Below the pieces are notes generated by a model. The model saw only the letters and a list, made by a program, of their open reading frames with translations, was not told where the DNA came from and made no database searches. From Montifringilla adamsi (taxonomy: Eukaryota > Chordata > Aves > Passeriformes > Passeridae): a stretch of DNA of 64,000 bases. A program made the position numbers and the translations under genes. The DNA is taken from positions 503,896-567,895 of the forward strand of contig JAGGNK010000225.1 in assembly GCA_017590115.1 (NCBI GenBank). The letters run 5' to 3'. Position 1 is the stretch's first letter. Each line of letters opens with the position of its first letter. Positions 39,801 through 46,734 of the stretch are shown here, in pieces.

Positions 39801-42800
39801 TAAATATTTGGGCCAGAAGAATAAACACTTGATGAATTTAGATTTCACATTGATAATAATTGTTCTCTACCACTAAATGCTGATGATAAATGGGTATGGC
39901 CTTACACTTAGGCTGCAATATCTTCTGTTCTTGAATAATGTAGGTATGTGTGGTGCACATTCAAGAAGTTGAGAAGGAATAGGGATAGAGAGTGTGAGTA
40001 GCGCTTCTGATATGCAGGTATTTTTAGAACTCATTACTGGCAAAACCTTTGCCTCAGCTGAAAAATTTTGGCTGCATTACATTGTAAATTGTCTTCTTTG
40101 GTAATTGGCACACAAGATTTGTATTGAGAGTCACTGAAGAGAAATTTACCTTTCTGTTCACAGCTTCTAATTGAATACAATTTAAATACCACTTGCTATA
40201 TGCTTCCGACATAAACAGTTAAATACTCTGTGTCTCCCTTTAGAATGTCATGGCCATGTACAGGGATGGGGACAAAATTGAAGATAAAGCAAACACATTT
40301 TGAAGCAGCTGGGTTCATTTTTGTTGGTATTGTCTGTTGTTTACAAAATGCAGAGGAGTTCTTTAATACTTTATTTTTAATTTAACCAGTGTCTTTCATT
40401 CTTTTCACAGAATGAGCAGGTAGCTTAGAAAGGATAAGGTCAAATAATACAGCTACTTAAAAAACTAATAGCTTCTGCAGCATGACAAAATGAGTTCTTG
40501 AGTGACAAAAATGTATGAGCTGAAGTGTTTGCTTGTTTACATATTTTACATGTGTATAGCAAATGTGTACTAACAAGAGTGCCATACACTGTGATTATTG
40601 CAGGGAATGGCTTTTGGAGAGACAGGTTTATGTATTAGTATGCAGCATCTCTTCCATTTTTTTTTATTTGTTTACCATGCACTTATAGAATAGAGGTCTT
40701 CATTTGCATGGCTTTAGAAATAATGTACTCATTTTATCATTTAAACAGGCCATCACACCTTATGGACTTTTCATCCTATTTGGTAAGATATGTCAAATAT
40801 ACCTTGACAAACGACAGGGCTAGTGGTTCTTTTTATTTATCTGACCCATGCTGGTTAATTCAAACTCTGTTGCTCTGTGCATGTCCAGGAAATACACTGA
40901 GAGAATGCACTGGTTTTAAAATGGCAGTAAGTTGAGGCATTACTTAAAAGCCACAGATACCAAAATGGCAAAACAGTTAGTGTCAGAAGAATTTTGATGT
41001 GTGGTCCAATTTGTTTACTACAAAAAATGGGAAAGCAAAGTAAGATAAAAAAATGGAGGTTGCATCAGAGGAAATGCTGTACAGAATTGCTTCTGGGGGC
41101 AGGGGACAGTGTTGGGTAGAGTAATATTTTAATAAGCCTCTGTTAAGAGGACTTTGGCAACTGTTGCACTATTTGAAAACTGAACATAAACATGCAGTAG
41201 TATGACTGGGATCTGGGGAATTTTCCTCCACTTAGGAGCCCCAGAATATAATAAACAAACTTTAAAACACTGCTTGAACTAATATTCTAACCAACCTGTT
41301 TAATGAGGTATTATTATTTGTAACACTAATGTTAGTCAAAAGAAACAGACTTGGCATTCTGCTTTTCATAATAGTGTTCTGAAAAAATTTCCTTTCTGGA
41401 TTTCCACAGGTGTATATGGTGACGTGCATCGTGTGAAAATCATGTTTAAGAAAAGAGGAATTGCTTTGGTTCAGATGGCAGATGCAACCCAAGCTCAATT
41501 AGGTATTGATTTTTAAGGCACAGTTATGCTTCAAGCTAACATGAGTTTAATATAAAGGAAGAGTTTTTAATCTGTCAGTGACAGGCATAAACAAATAAAA
41601 TTTATCACTGAGCTGCCTTACTACATGCAAACTTTGATAATACTCTTACTGGTTTTAAAAAAATAGTCTATGAATCTCAATTTAGTAAACAATATAACTA
41701 AAACATACAACTCTCCTGTCATTTATTTTAATAATACATTATATTATTTTCCTGTAATTTATCTTATATCTACCTATTTAAGAATGATCAACTGATCTGT
41801 ATTGAAATGCTATTTTGCATTTTTTTTGGCATTTGAACTGGAGATTATATTATATCCTTATCCCTTTTTAAAATGTAATGTTGTGACATAGCCCACCTGG
41901 TAGATGTGGAAGTTGCGATTTAAATTTAGAATGTGAAATCTGACACTAAGTAGAAAACAGTATTAGTATTCAAAGAATTGTCTTTTCTTCCCTCCATTAA
42001 TTCCTGTTCAAATTACATTTGCACTGGTTAGCTATCAACTACTTGAATGGACAAAAGCTTTATGGAAGGGTCATGCATACTACTCTTTCAAAATATCAGA
42101 CAATTCAACTTCCTCGTGAGGGACAAGAGGACAAAGGTCTGACAAAGGACTATAGCAATAGCCCTTTACATCGTTTTAAGAATCCCTGCTCCAAGAATTT
42201 TCAAAATATCTTTCCTCCATCTGCAACCTTGCATCTGTCCAACATCCCGTGAGTATCGGCATGTGTCATCTTCTTGGAAAGGTATTTTTTAGGTGGTGTT
42301 GTCAAGTTAAAAAGTCTAACATAAGTTTTGATTTTCTTTCCTTGGCCTTTTACAATGCATTCTGTTGTGGGTCATTCTGGTATGTTATTAACAATAAGTG
42401 GATCTTTTAACTGTCCCGTTTTTATCATTGGCAAAGAGGATAACTGAAGGAATTATCTTCTTTGAGTTTTTGATACTCTTTCATTCTCTCAATTTATATT
42501 TTCTTGAGAGTATGCTTTTGGTTTTTGACATGTTAAATCATATCACAAATTTTCACAAAGGTTAATGATGTGTTTTTTGAGGTAAGGTACATGACAACAA
42601 ATTAATCACTGATGCTGTTATTTAATATAGATACAGTGTTTAATAATTCTAATGCTTTTTAAAAAACATCTTCTACAGAATTCAGATCTCTTACAGTGAG
42701 GGCAAGTTGTGAGAAAGTAAAAAGTATTTAGTGTGCTCTTTAAGAGTGAAATAATCTTTTTAATGTCTAGAATATTATCAGTAGTGTGTGGAGTAACAGC

Positions 42801-44205
42801 CAAACATAAGTTTTACAGGCTTCTCATCTTTGGCAGCTGTGTAGGGAGGAAAAAAGGAAACTATGGAATTTTGCTACAGTAAGAAAGTAAATTATAAGAC
42901 ACTTTCAAAACAGCTTTTTGAAAACAGCTTTTTGAGTAAAACAAAAATCTTTGAAAATTGAAAATATGTTATGTGCACAAAGTGCAAGATGAAATGTATT
43001 CCTTAAGATTTTAGGAGATTTTTATGCAATCTGAATTTTACTGACAAAGAAACAGGGTTGGATGAAAAACAATAGATTGTCCAAATTATTTTTGTAGCAC
43101 AATGTGATACTAAAATGTAGAGTAAATGCAAGTGTTTTGGGCTGAAGTGTTTGAGTTGATGGAGATAAACTTAAACAGCAAAAACTAGTTTAGAAGCCAA
43201 AATTGAGATCTTGATATTATTACAGAACTCTGTGCTCTTCTACAAGTTGAGGGGAGTTTGTTTTTGTTTTGTTTGTTTGTTTTTTTTTGTTTTCAATTAG
43301 GCCTTCTGTTACTGTTGATGATTTGAAGAACCTTTTTACAAGTAAAGGATCTACTGTGAAAGGCTTCAAATTTTTCCAGTAAGTTCTCTTGTAAAATTGC
43401 TAAGGAAGCTTTCACCCTAGAAAATAGCTAATTGCTTTTTTTGTGACTTTCTATGTGTATACAAGTACAGGCAAAATTCTATGTATGTATAGCTATACAT
43501 AAAAGTGGTACACCTATCACGATTTTTATGATACTTTGTCTTAAAATTTTAAATGGAATACTGGGTTAGCATAACGAAACTGAAAATATGCAGCCTTTTG
43601 ACAAATTCCACGTGCGTTCAACGTAAAGCAAGTTCAAGGAAAGTAAATGCTCGCTTCTTTAAAAAATACAAGCTTTGTATTTGTAAAATGCCGTATAAAA
43701 ATGACAGTGATGACAATGTATCTACATTAATTAAGGTTAGTTGATAGTATTATTTTAGCACAATCATACTTGCTAGACTAATCCCATATATATGGACAAT
43801 GCAATTGTTTCTTAGAGGTCTTCAAGCCTTATTTTGACCTAGATTTTTGATGTCTGGTGTAACGAAAGAATGACATGACTTTAAACCATAGATTCACAAA
43901 ATTTATGTAGTTTTTTTATCTTTGCATTTTAGCAGATGCATAAATAGCTCCAATTCTTTTGCTGTACAAGTGTGTGTGATATAGCTGCGAAAAAAACCCC
44001 ACTTATGCCACTTTTCTGTGTTGGCTAGTGAAAATTTGGTTAGGATTAATAATAATTTTTATTGTTCTTCAGGAAAGATTGCAAAATGGCTCTTATCCAG
44101 CTGGGCTCAGTGGAAGAAGCAGTTCACGCTCTCATTGAGCTTCACAATCATGACTTTGGAGAAAACCAACATCTCAGAGTTTCCTTCTCAAAATCTTCAA
44201 TCTGA
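21820..44205 (+). CDS. PTBP3: polypyrimidine-tract-binding protein 3, 13 coding exons, 516 aa
   Basis: Nuclear splicing repressor and RNA-binding protein that recognises CU-rich RNA. The coding exons are 21820-21844, 24473-24636, 25482-25628, 28282-28446, 31917-32027, 34124-34298, 37322-37399, 38056-38186, 40749-40782, 41410-41502, 42032-42248, 43301-43378 and 44073-44205. They sum to 1551 nt, stay in one frame, and all introns are GT-AG. The protein has four RRMs at about 26-102, 147-223, 320-395 and 437-514, with a basic patch (KTKSRGKR) before RRM1. PTBP3 is preferred over PTBP1 or PTBP2 because of the CSPSR before RRM1, the [10 protein letters not shown] linker and LIELHNHD near the C-terminus, and because a SUSD1-like exon follows downstream. 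The sequence is unusually diverged in RRM1 and the linkers. The exons are not decayed, so this looks like a working gene rather than a pseudogene. Confidence 0.92.
21923..21937. repeat. (TG)n microsatellite
   Basis: Short GT run just downstream of the start-codon exon, within a T/G-rich stretch from about 21899. Confidence 0.75.
24473..24636 (+). CDS. PTBP3: PTBP3 exon, basic patch and start of RRM1
   Basis: 164 nt, residues 9-63, acceptor TTTTAG and donor GTATGT. It encodes a basic stretch (EKTKSRGKR) that fills the place of the second half of the PTBP nuclear-localisation signal, then [13 protein letters not shown], the first strand of RRM1, and [18 protein letters not shown]. The PFGKVTN core is invariant in the family. 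Differences from the mammalian protein as I recall it include FPF for LPF and RGKGQ for KGKSQ. Confidence 0.93.
25482..25628 (+). CDS. PTBP3: PTBP3 exon, second half of RRM1
   Basis: 147 nt, residues 64-112, acceptor TTGCAG and donor GTAAGT. It encodes [18 protein letters not shown], the RNP1-like strand and helix 2, then QPVYMQYS and [12 protein letters not shown]. By eye about 15 of 49 residues differ from human PTBP3 as I remember it, a lot for this family. The helix and strand pattern is kept. Confidence 0.92.
25737..26148 (+). mobile_element. intronic ERV LTR, sense to PTBP3
   Basis: A 412-bp TG...CA element flanked by CTAG on both sides (25733-25736 and 26149-26152). Its content follows an avian LTR family I remember: CCAGGGGATGTCCCACACTA, AAAGCTGAGGGAAGGA, GCTTTGCCTATTAAACTGTC, CCCATGAGTTTTCTCACTT, and the terminus GTTAAACCACAACA. 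I associate this family with ERVL-type elements, but the 4-bp flank is not the usual 5 bp, so the class is uncertain. ATTAAA at 26016-26021 is a candidate poly(A) signal on the gene's strand. No internal retroviral sequence adjoins it. Confidence 0.8.
26440..27330 (+). mobile_element. old CR1 LINE, reverse-transcriptase region
   Basis: A degenerate CR1 ORF2 segment in the intron between the RRM1 and RRM2 exons. Near 27136 the plus strand reads VHLDFAKIF, matching the CR1 RT block around YLDFSKAFDT. Near 27256 it reads GTTGTGACCAATGGCATAAA, then CCAGTCACTGGCAGAGTACC, matching the block that precedes SGVPQGS. Frameshifts and stops are frequent, so it is inactive. Boundaries are approximate. Confidence 0.65.
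28282..28446 (+). CDS. PTBP3: PTBP3 exon, RRM1-RRM2 linker and start of RRM2
   Basis: 165 nt, residues 113-167, acceptor ATTTCAG and donor GTAATG. It begins [16 protein letters not shown], where mammalian PTBPs have an alanine-rich RAQAALQAV segment, so three prolines have entered. It then has a short linker and [11 protein letters not shown], the first strand of RRM2, followed by [10 protein letters not shown] of helix 1. Family members normally have FYPVTL; here Tyr is Cys. Confidence 0.92.
28447..31916 (+). other. PTBP3: PTBP3 intron with one CR1
   Basis: Intron between the two RRM2 exons. It is AT-rich with a CR1 at 31035-31580. Nothing else was recognised. Confidence 0.6.
31035..31580 (+). 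mobile_element. CR1 LINE, 3' part
   Basis: CR1 blocks in order: GGAAAGGGACCTGCACATCT, TTCAGCCTGGAGAAGATTGA followed by GGGGAGACCTCC, GGTTTTTCACCCAGAGGGTG, CTGGAACAGGCT, and the 3' end GAGCTGGGAACTGGACTCAG with CCCTTCCAACTCC and TTCTGTGATTCTG. Truncated and internally deleted. Confidence 0.85.
31917..32027 (+). CDS. PTBP3: PTBP3 exon, RRM2 core
   Basis: 111 nt, residues 168-204, acceptor CTAACAG and donor GTAAGT. It encodes [19 protein letters not shown] and then [18 protein letters not shown], strands 2 and 3 and helix 2 of RRM2. [12 protein letters not shown] is invariant in the PTBP family and is kept in full. Confidence 0.94.
32290..32830 (-). mobile_element. CR1 LINE fragment, antisense
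   Basis: On the minus strand 32324-32590 encodes a readable piece of the CR1 ORF2 C-terminus: [40 protein letters not shown], and [11 protein letters not shown]. This is the usual CR1 block before the 3' UTR. Upstream CR1 sequence continues to about 32830. Confidence 0.82.
33065..33455 (-). mobile_element. CR1 LINE 3' region, antisense
   Basis: On the plus strand this is the reversed CR1 3' region: CATTGAGTCCAATGATAAAC, CCTCCAGGGATGGTGACTTC, GTTCCAATGCCTGATAACCC, GGAGAAGAGACTGACTCC, CAGGCAATTGTAGAGAACAG, then ACAACCCCAGCTCCCTCCAG. It is a separate insertion or rearranged piece relative to the CR1 at 32290. Confidence 0.85.
33760..34055 (-). mobile_element. CR1 LINE 3' region, antisense, next to an exon
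   Basis: Reversed CR1 end: GAATGGTTTGAATTAGAAGC, GATCAGGTTGCTCAGAGCCC, GGGCAACCTGTGCCAATG, CCATTACCCC-like ATCATTACCCCTTGTCCTAT, and CAAGTCCTGAAAGGCTGCAA. It ends about 70 bp before the acceptor of the exon at 34124. Confidence 0.83.
34124..34298 (+). CDS. PTBP3: PTBP3 exon, end of RRM2 and linker
   Basis: 175 nt, residues 205 to the first base of codon 263, acceptor TTCTTCAG and donor GTAAGA. It encodes [20 protein letters not shown], then [20 protein letters not shown]. The Tyr in CIYSGCC aligns with PTBP1 Tyr247, the residue on the back of RRM2 that binds the short linear motif of Raver1 and Matrin-3, so that interface may be kept. [10 protein letters not shown] is invariant in the family. 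Confidence 0.94.
34299..37321 (+). other. PTBP3: PTBP3 intron, no recognised repeats
   Basis: AT-rich intron before the alternatively spliced linker exon. It holds a small palindrome at 35262-35293. Nothing else was recognised. Confidence 0.6.
37322..37399 (+). CDS. PTBP3: PTBP3 linker exon, probably alternatively spliced
   Basis: 78 nt, the same length as PTBP1 exon 9, in phase 1 at both ends, so it can be skipped without a frameshift. It encodes [18 protein letters not shown] and then ALGFPQGA in the flexible RRM2-RRM3 linker. In PTBP1 the matching exon produces the PTB1, PTB2 and PTB4 forms by skipping or by an internal acceptor. Here an internal ATACAG ends at 37354 and would give a 45-nt in-frame version. 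Acceptor CTCTAG, donor GTAAGT. Confidence 0.88.
38056..38186 (+). CDS. PTBP3: PTBP3 exon, linker end and start of RRM3
   Basis: 131 nt, ending after residue 332, acceptor CTTTCCAG and donor GTAAGT. It encodes [20 protein letters not shown], then [16 protein letters not shown], strand 1 of RRM3. PGALGPLT is typical of PTBP3, and [12 protein letters not shown] is the family RNP2 motif. Confidence 0.94.
40647..40668 (+). promoter_or_regulatory. PTBP3: CU-rich tract upstream of the 34-nt exon
   Basis: CATCTCTTCCATT followed by a T run, about 80 bp before the 34-nt exon. UCUU and CUCUU are preferred PTB-family sites. In PTBP1 and PTBP2, flanking pyrimidine tracts allow the proteins to repress the matching exon. 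The role here is inferred. Confidence 0.4.
40749..40782 (+). CDS. PTBP3: PTBP3 34-nt exon, frame-switching
   Basis: Encodes [11 protein letters not shown] plus one base of Gly, helix 1 of RRM3. Acceptor TTTAAACAG and donor GTAAGA. The length of 34 nt equals PTBP1 exon 11 and PTBP2 exon 10, whose skipping causes nonsense-mediated decay. Here skipping would join GAA to GTG TAT ATG and reach TGA at 41434-41436, well upstream of three further exon junctions. Confidence 0.93.
41410..41502 (+). CDS. PTBP3: PTBP3 exon, RRM3 core
   Basis: 93 nt, acceptor TTTCCACAG and donor GTATTG. It encodes [18 protein letters not shown] and [12 protein letters not shown]. Mammalian PTBP3 has NKKENALVQ where this has KKRGIALVQ. 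The RNP1-equivalent strand ALVQMAD is kept. Confidence 0.94.
42032..42248 (+). CDS. PTBP3: PTBP3 exon, RRM3 end and rigid RRM3-RRM4 linker
   Basis: 217 nt, acceptor GGTTAG and donor GTGAGT. It encodes [20 protein letters not shown], then [20 protein letters not shown] and [19 protein letters not shown]. In PTBP1 this segment packs RRM3 against RRM4 back to back. [15 protein letters not shown] and [18 protein letters not shown] are kept almost unchanged. Confidence 0.95.
43301..43378 (+). CDS. PTBP3: PTBP3 exon, RRM4 helix 1
   Basis: 78 nt, acceptor TTTCAATTAG after a long T/G tract and donor GTAAGT. It encodes [18 protein letters not shown] and [19 protein letters not shown] is a PTBP3 signature; PTBP1 has PSVSEEDLKVLF. 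Confidence 0.95.
44073..44205 (+). CDS. PTBP3: PTBP3 terminal coding exon
   Basis: 133 nt ending in TGA at 44203-44205, acceptor TGTTCTTCAG. It encodes [20 protein letters not shown], then [20 protein letters not shown] and SSI. The family C-terminus [10 protein letters not shown] is kept apart from the penultimate Thr to Ser change. Confidence 0.96.
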
Positions 44206-44900
44206 ATTTTGTGTGAATTTTCCCTTTAAGGCTGCTGAATGTTTTCCGTAAAATCTTCAAATAGAGACTGAGACAGCTCTGACCAACTCTCTCTCTTAAA
44301 AGAAAAACCTCATTCATACACAAAGAATTAAGTAATGATTTTTTTCTGATTCTAGCTGCAATTATGTCATCCATAGAAAGATTCTTCTGTGAAATCATTT
44401 TAGCAACAATATTTATCATCAAATTTCCTACTTGAAATTATATTTTGAGACCATCCTTTCAGCTTTTGTTTGAAATCAGCCTTACAAAACAATTTACAGT
44501 GCTTTTGCAATGTACCAAACGAGTATGTTTAATGAAAAGGTAAACCTACTCTGTGCAGATTAAACACTAATTTGAAATGTGAAATAGTGCTTGGGTTTCT
44601 TGAAGAAAAGCAAACAGTAACTGTGAGTATCCTCTAAATAGTATTTATGTTACCAAGGTGTATGTTCATACTTTGGCAAATCTTTACAAATAACTTGCTT
44701 TTAAAAATAAAAAGTCTGTGCTGTTCTTATAGATTAAATTATTAGAGAAAAGGCAGTGCCTTCTCTGTGGAATAAAAGTATTTGACAAGTTTCTTCAAGG
44801 TGTGGAATTGGAGAATTAGTTTGACTTGACTGTGGGTTGGAAGTTGGATGTCCTATTTCTACTATGAAGGGATGTGTAACAGTACCTTGGAGAAAATAAA
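44206..44900 (+). other. PTBP3: PTBP3 3' untranslated region, minimal extent
   Basis: AT-rich sequence after the stop codon. AATAAA occurs at 44706-44711, 44771-44776 and 44895-44900, any of which could direct cleavage. A longer UTR cannot be excluded; the next good AATAAA outside repeats is at 52696-52701. Confidence 0.6.
44706..44900 (+). terminator. PTBP3: cluster of three AATAAA poly(A) signals
   Basis: Three exact AATAAA hexamers at 44706, 44771 and 44895, about 0.5-0.7 kb after the stop codon. T- and GT-rich sequence follows the last one (TCTGTGATGGTTTCTC near 44985), as expected of a downstream element. Confidence 0.5.
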
Positions 44901-46096
44901 ACAAGAAAATGCTCCTGATTAAAATAATTTTTTTACATTTCTCTAAATAATTAAATGTTTGCAATCTTATGGAAAATATTCAGGTCTGTGATGGTTTCTC
45001 AAGTTTTTAAGAAGTTATTTTTGCTAAGGTCGTCTTTCAGGGCAGAAAAATTAAACCTCGAGGTTTTTTAACACTCTACAGTCTAATACTTAAATTACTC
45101 TGTATTTACCTAATTTCTTATTTTGTGCCTTACTATATGTGTATGAATAGATTAGAGTGTTACCTAAGTATCTTGCAAAAATATTGTGGGCTTTGTGAAA
45201 ATTCTCCTCTTGGTCTTTTTGTAAATGTTTTCCATGATAATTCAAGATATATTTTTTCATTAATTAATATTTTGAATTCTAGTTTCTTGCGCTTTCTTAT
45301 GGAGATTGGATGTAGATGGGAATGAGGTTTCATTTGTTGTGAAATCATATAGGGATTCTTTAAATTTACCTGGTTGCACTTCTCTGATGGTAGTTCTTCA
45401 CTGATAAAAAATTCACACCAAAAAAAAAAAAAAATACTAAAAAAACCAAACAAAACTATATAGAAGGGCCAAACAGCAAATCCAGTTAGTTTTTTGGATT
45501 TCATCTGACTTTTTGAGAGACACTGGCTGTAGCAAAATATTCTTTTGGGTTTCTGCATTTCTTTATTTTTAATACTTTACAGTATTAAAGTAATAGAATA
45601 CTATCATTCTTTCCTTCCTAAGTATGAAAAAATGTTTGATACTGATTCTTGATTCCTCTTTGGGGAATGAGCTGAGATGCAGTTAGGTTTTGCCATGAGT
45701 GTACAGATGAATAGTAATGACTTCTGATGGTATTTTATAAAGCTAAATTTCATTTTAAGAGCTTTTTTTCCCAGTATTGTCTTTCACATAAATTAATTGA
45801 AAATTAATTTAATTTTACTTAACACATTTTAAAGCCCTATTTATTTCATGGCATTTATTTACTTCTAACTATTGCAGAATTTGTTTCTGCTGTAATGTTT
45901 TGCCACTCATAATTGTTTTTGTTCATCTGAATTGTATGACTTTATCTTTCTAGAAGAAAGAGTATGTTTCTACCGTGATATGAGTATCCTGTAGTGAGCT
46001 TTCTCAAATTTTGTCTCTGAATTATTTTTGCAAAATTAGCCTTATAGTAGCTTGCTAGATACTACCTTGATCTGTGTAAATTGATTACAGGTGTAG
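44901..46096. other. intergenic or distal 3' UTR, no gene seen
   Basis: AT-rich, no exon-like structure. An A-rich run sits at about 45419-45435. Confidence 0.5.
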
Positions 46097-46330
46097 TGTT
46101 AAGGAAACTTCCCTGCCCAGCCATCTGGGAGCCTCTCTGGCAGTCACTCTTGCACCACCTGAGCCGGGACTGAGGCTCTTCCCAGTTACAGCCCCCACAT
46201 TCCCACAGTCAGAACAGGTTTCCGTACTGGGTGGACCCCAGGTTTCCCATAGCAGTCTCAGGCGTCCCAACCATTAAAATAATTTCATCACAGCACAATA
46301 ACAAACTAACAGCTCAGGCTGGTGTCTCTG
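46097..46330 (-). repeat. dispersed repeat, possible LTR, copy 2
   Basis: Reverse-complement match to 5331-5553. The GC-rich, CpG-containing sequence continues to about 46610 and may belong to the same element, which would make it about 500 bp. On the minus strand it ends TTAACA at 46097. TATATAAATAG at 46644-46654 lies just beyond it. No open frame with recognisable content was found. Confidence 0.6.
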
Positions 46331-46734
46331 AGGAGGGACCCAGAACAAAGGGACCGTGCCCTGGGCTTTCATCCCCTCAGCAGTCTAAGCGTGGGAAGGT
46401 CTGGGATCGTCGGCTCCTGCTGTGTCCCAGTGTCCGGTCCCCTGGCTGGGCCACAGGTCCCGGGGCCCTTGTGTGCCCAGGGTCGGCTCTTCACAGCCTC
46501 TTTGCCTGGGCTGCCCCAGCCTGAGCTCAGCCTGCAGCTCCCACTGCACTGCACCCCGAGCTACCTCAGTGAACGTGTTCCTCAACAGTAGCAGCCAATC
46601 TGACTGCAGAGTTGTAGCTATAATAAGTGCTGTACAACACAACTATATAAATAGACAGAATGTACTATGTACTGGAAAGTTCAACTGGCTTAGGAAAAAT
46701 ATTCTCCTAAGGAATGTTATCTTTTGGATTTCAC

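Noticed and set aside
21773..44205. Possibility that the gene is PTBP1 or PTBP2
   Set aside because: CSPSR before RRM1, the [10 protein letters not shown] linker, [12 protein letters not shown] in RRM4 and the downstream SUSD1-like exon all favour PTBP3.
21773..44205. Possibility that the gene is a pseudogene because of its divergence
   Set aside because: All 13 exons are in frame, with GT-AG sites throughout and no internal stop; key family residues are kept.
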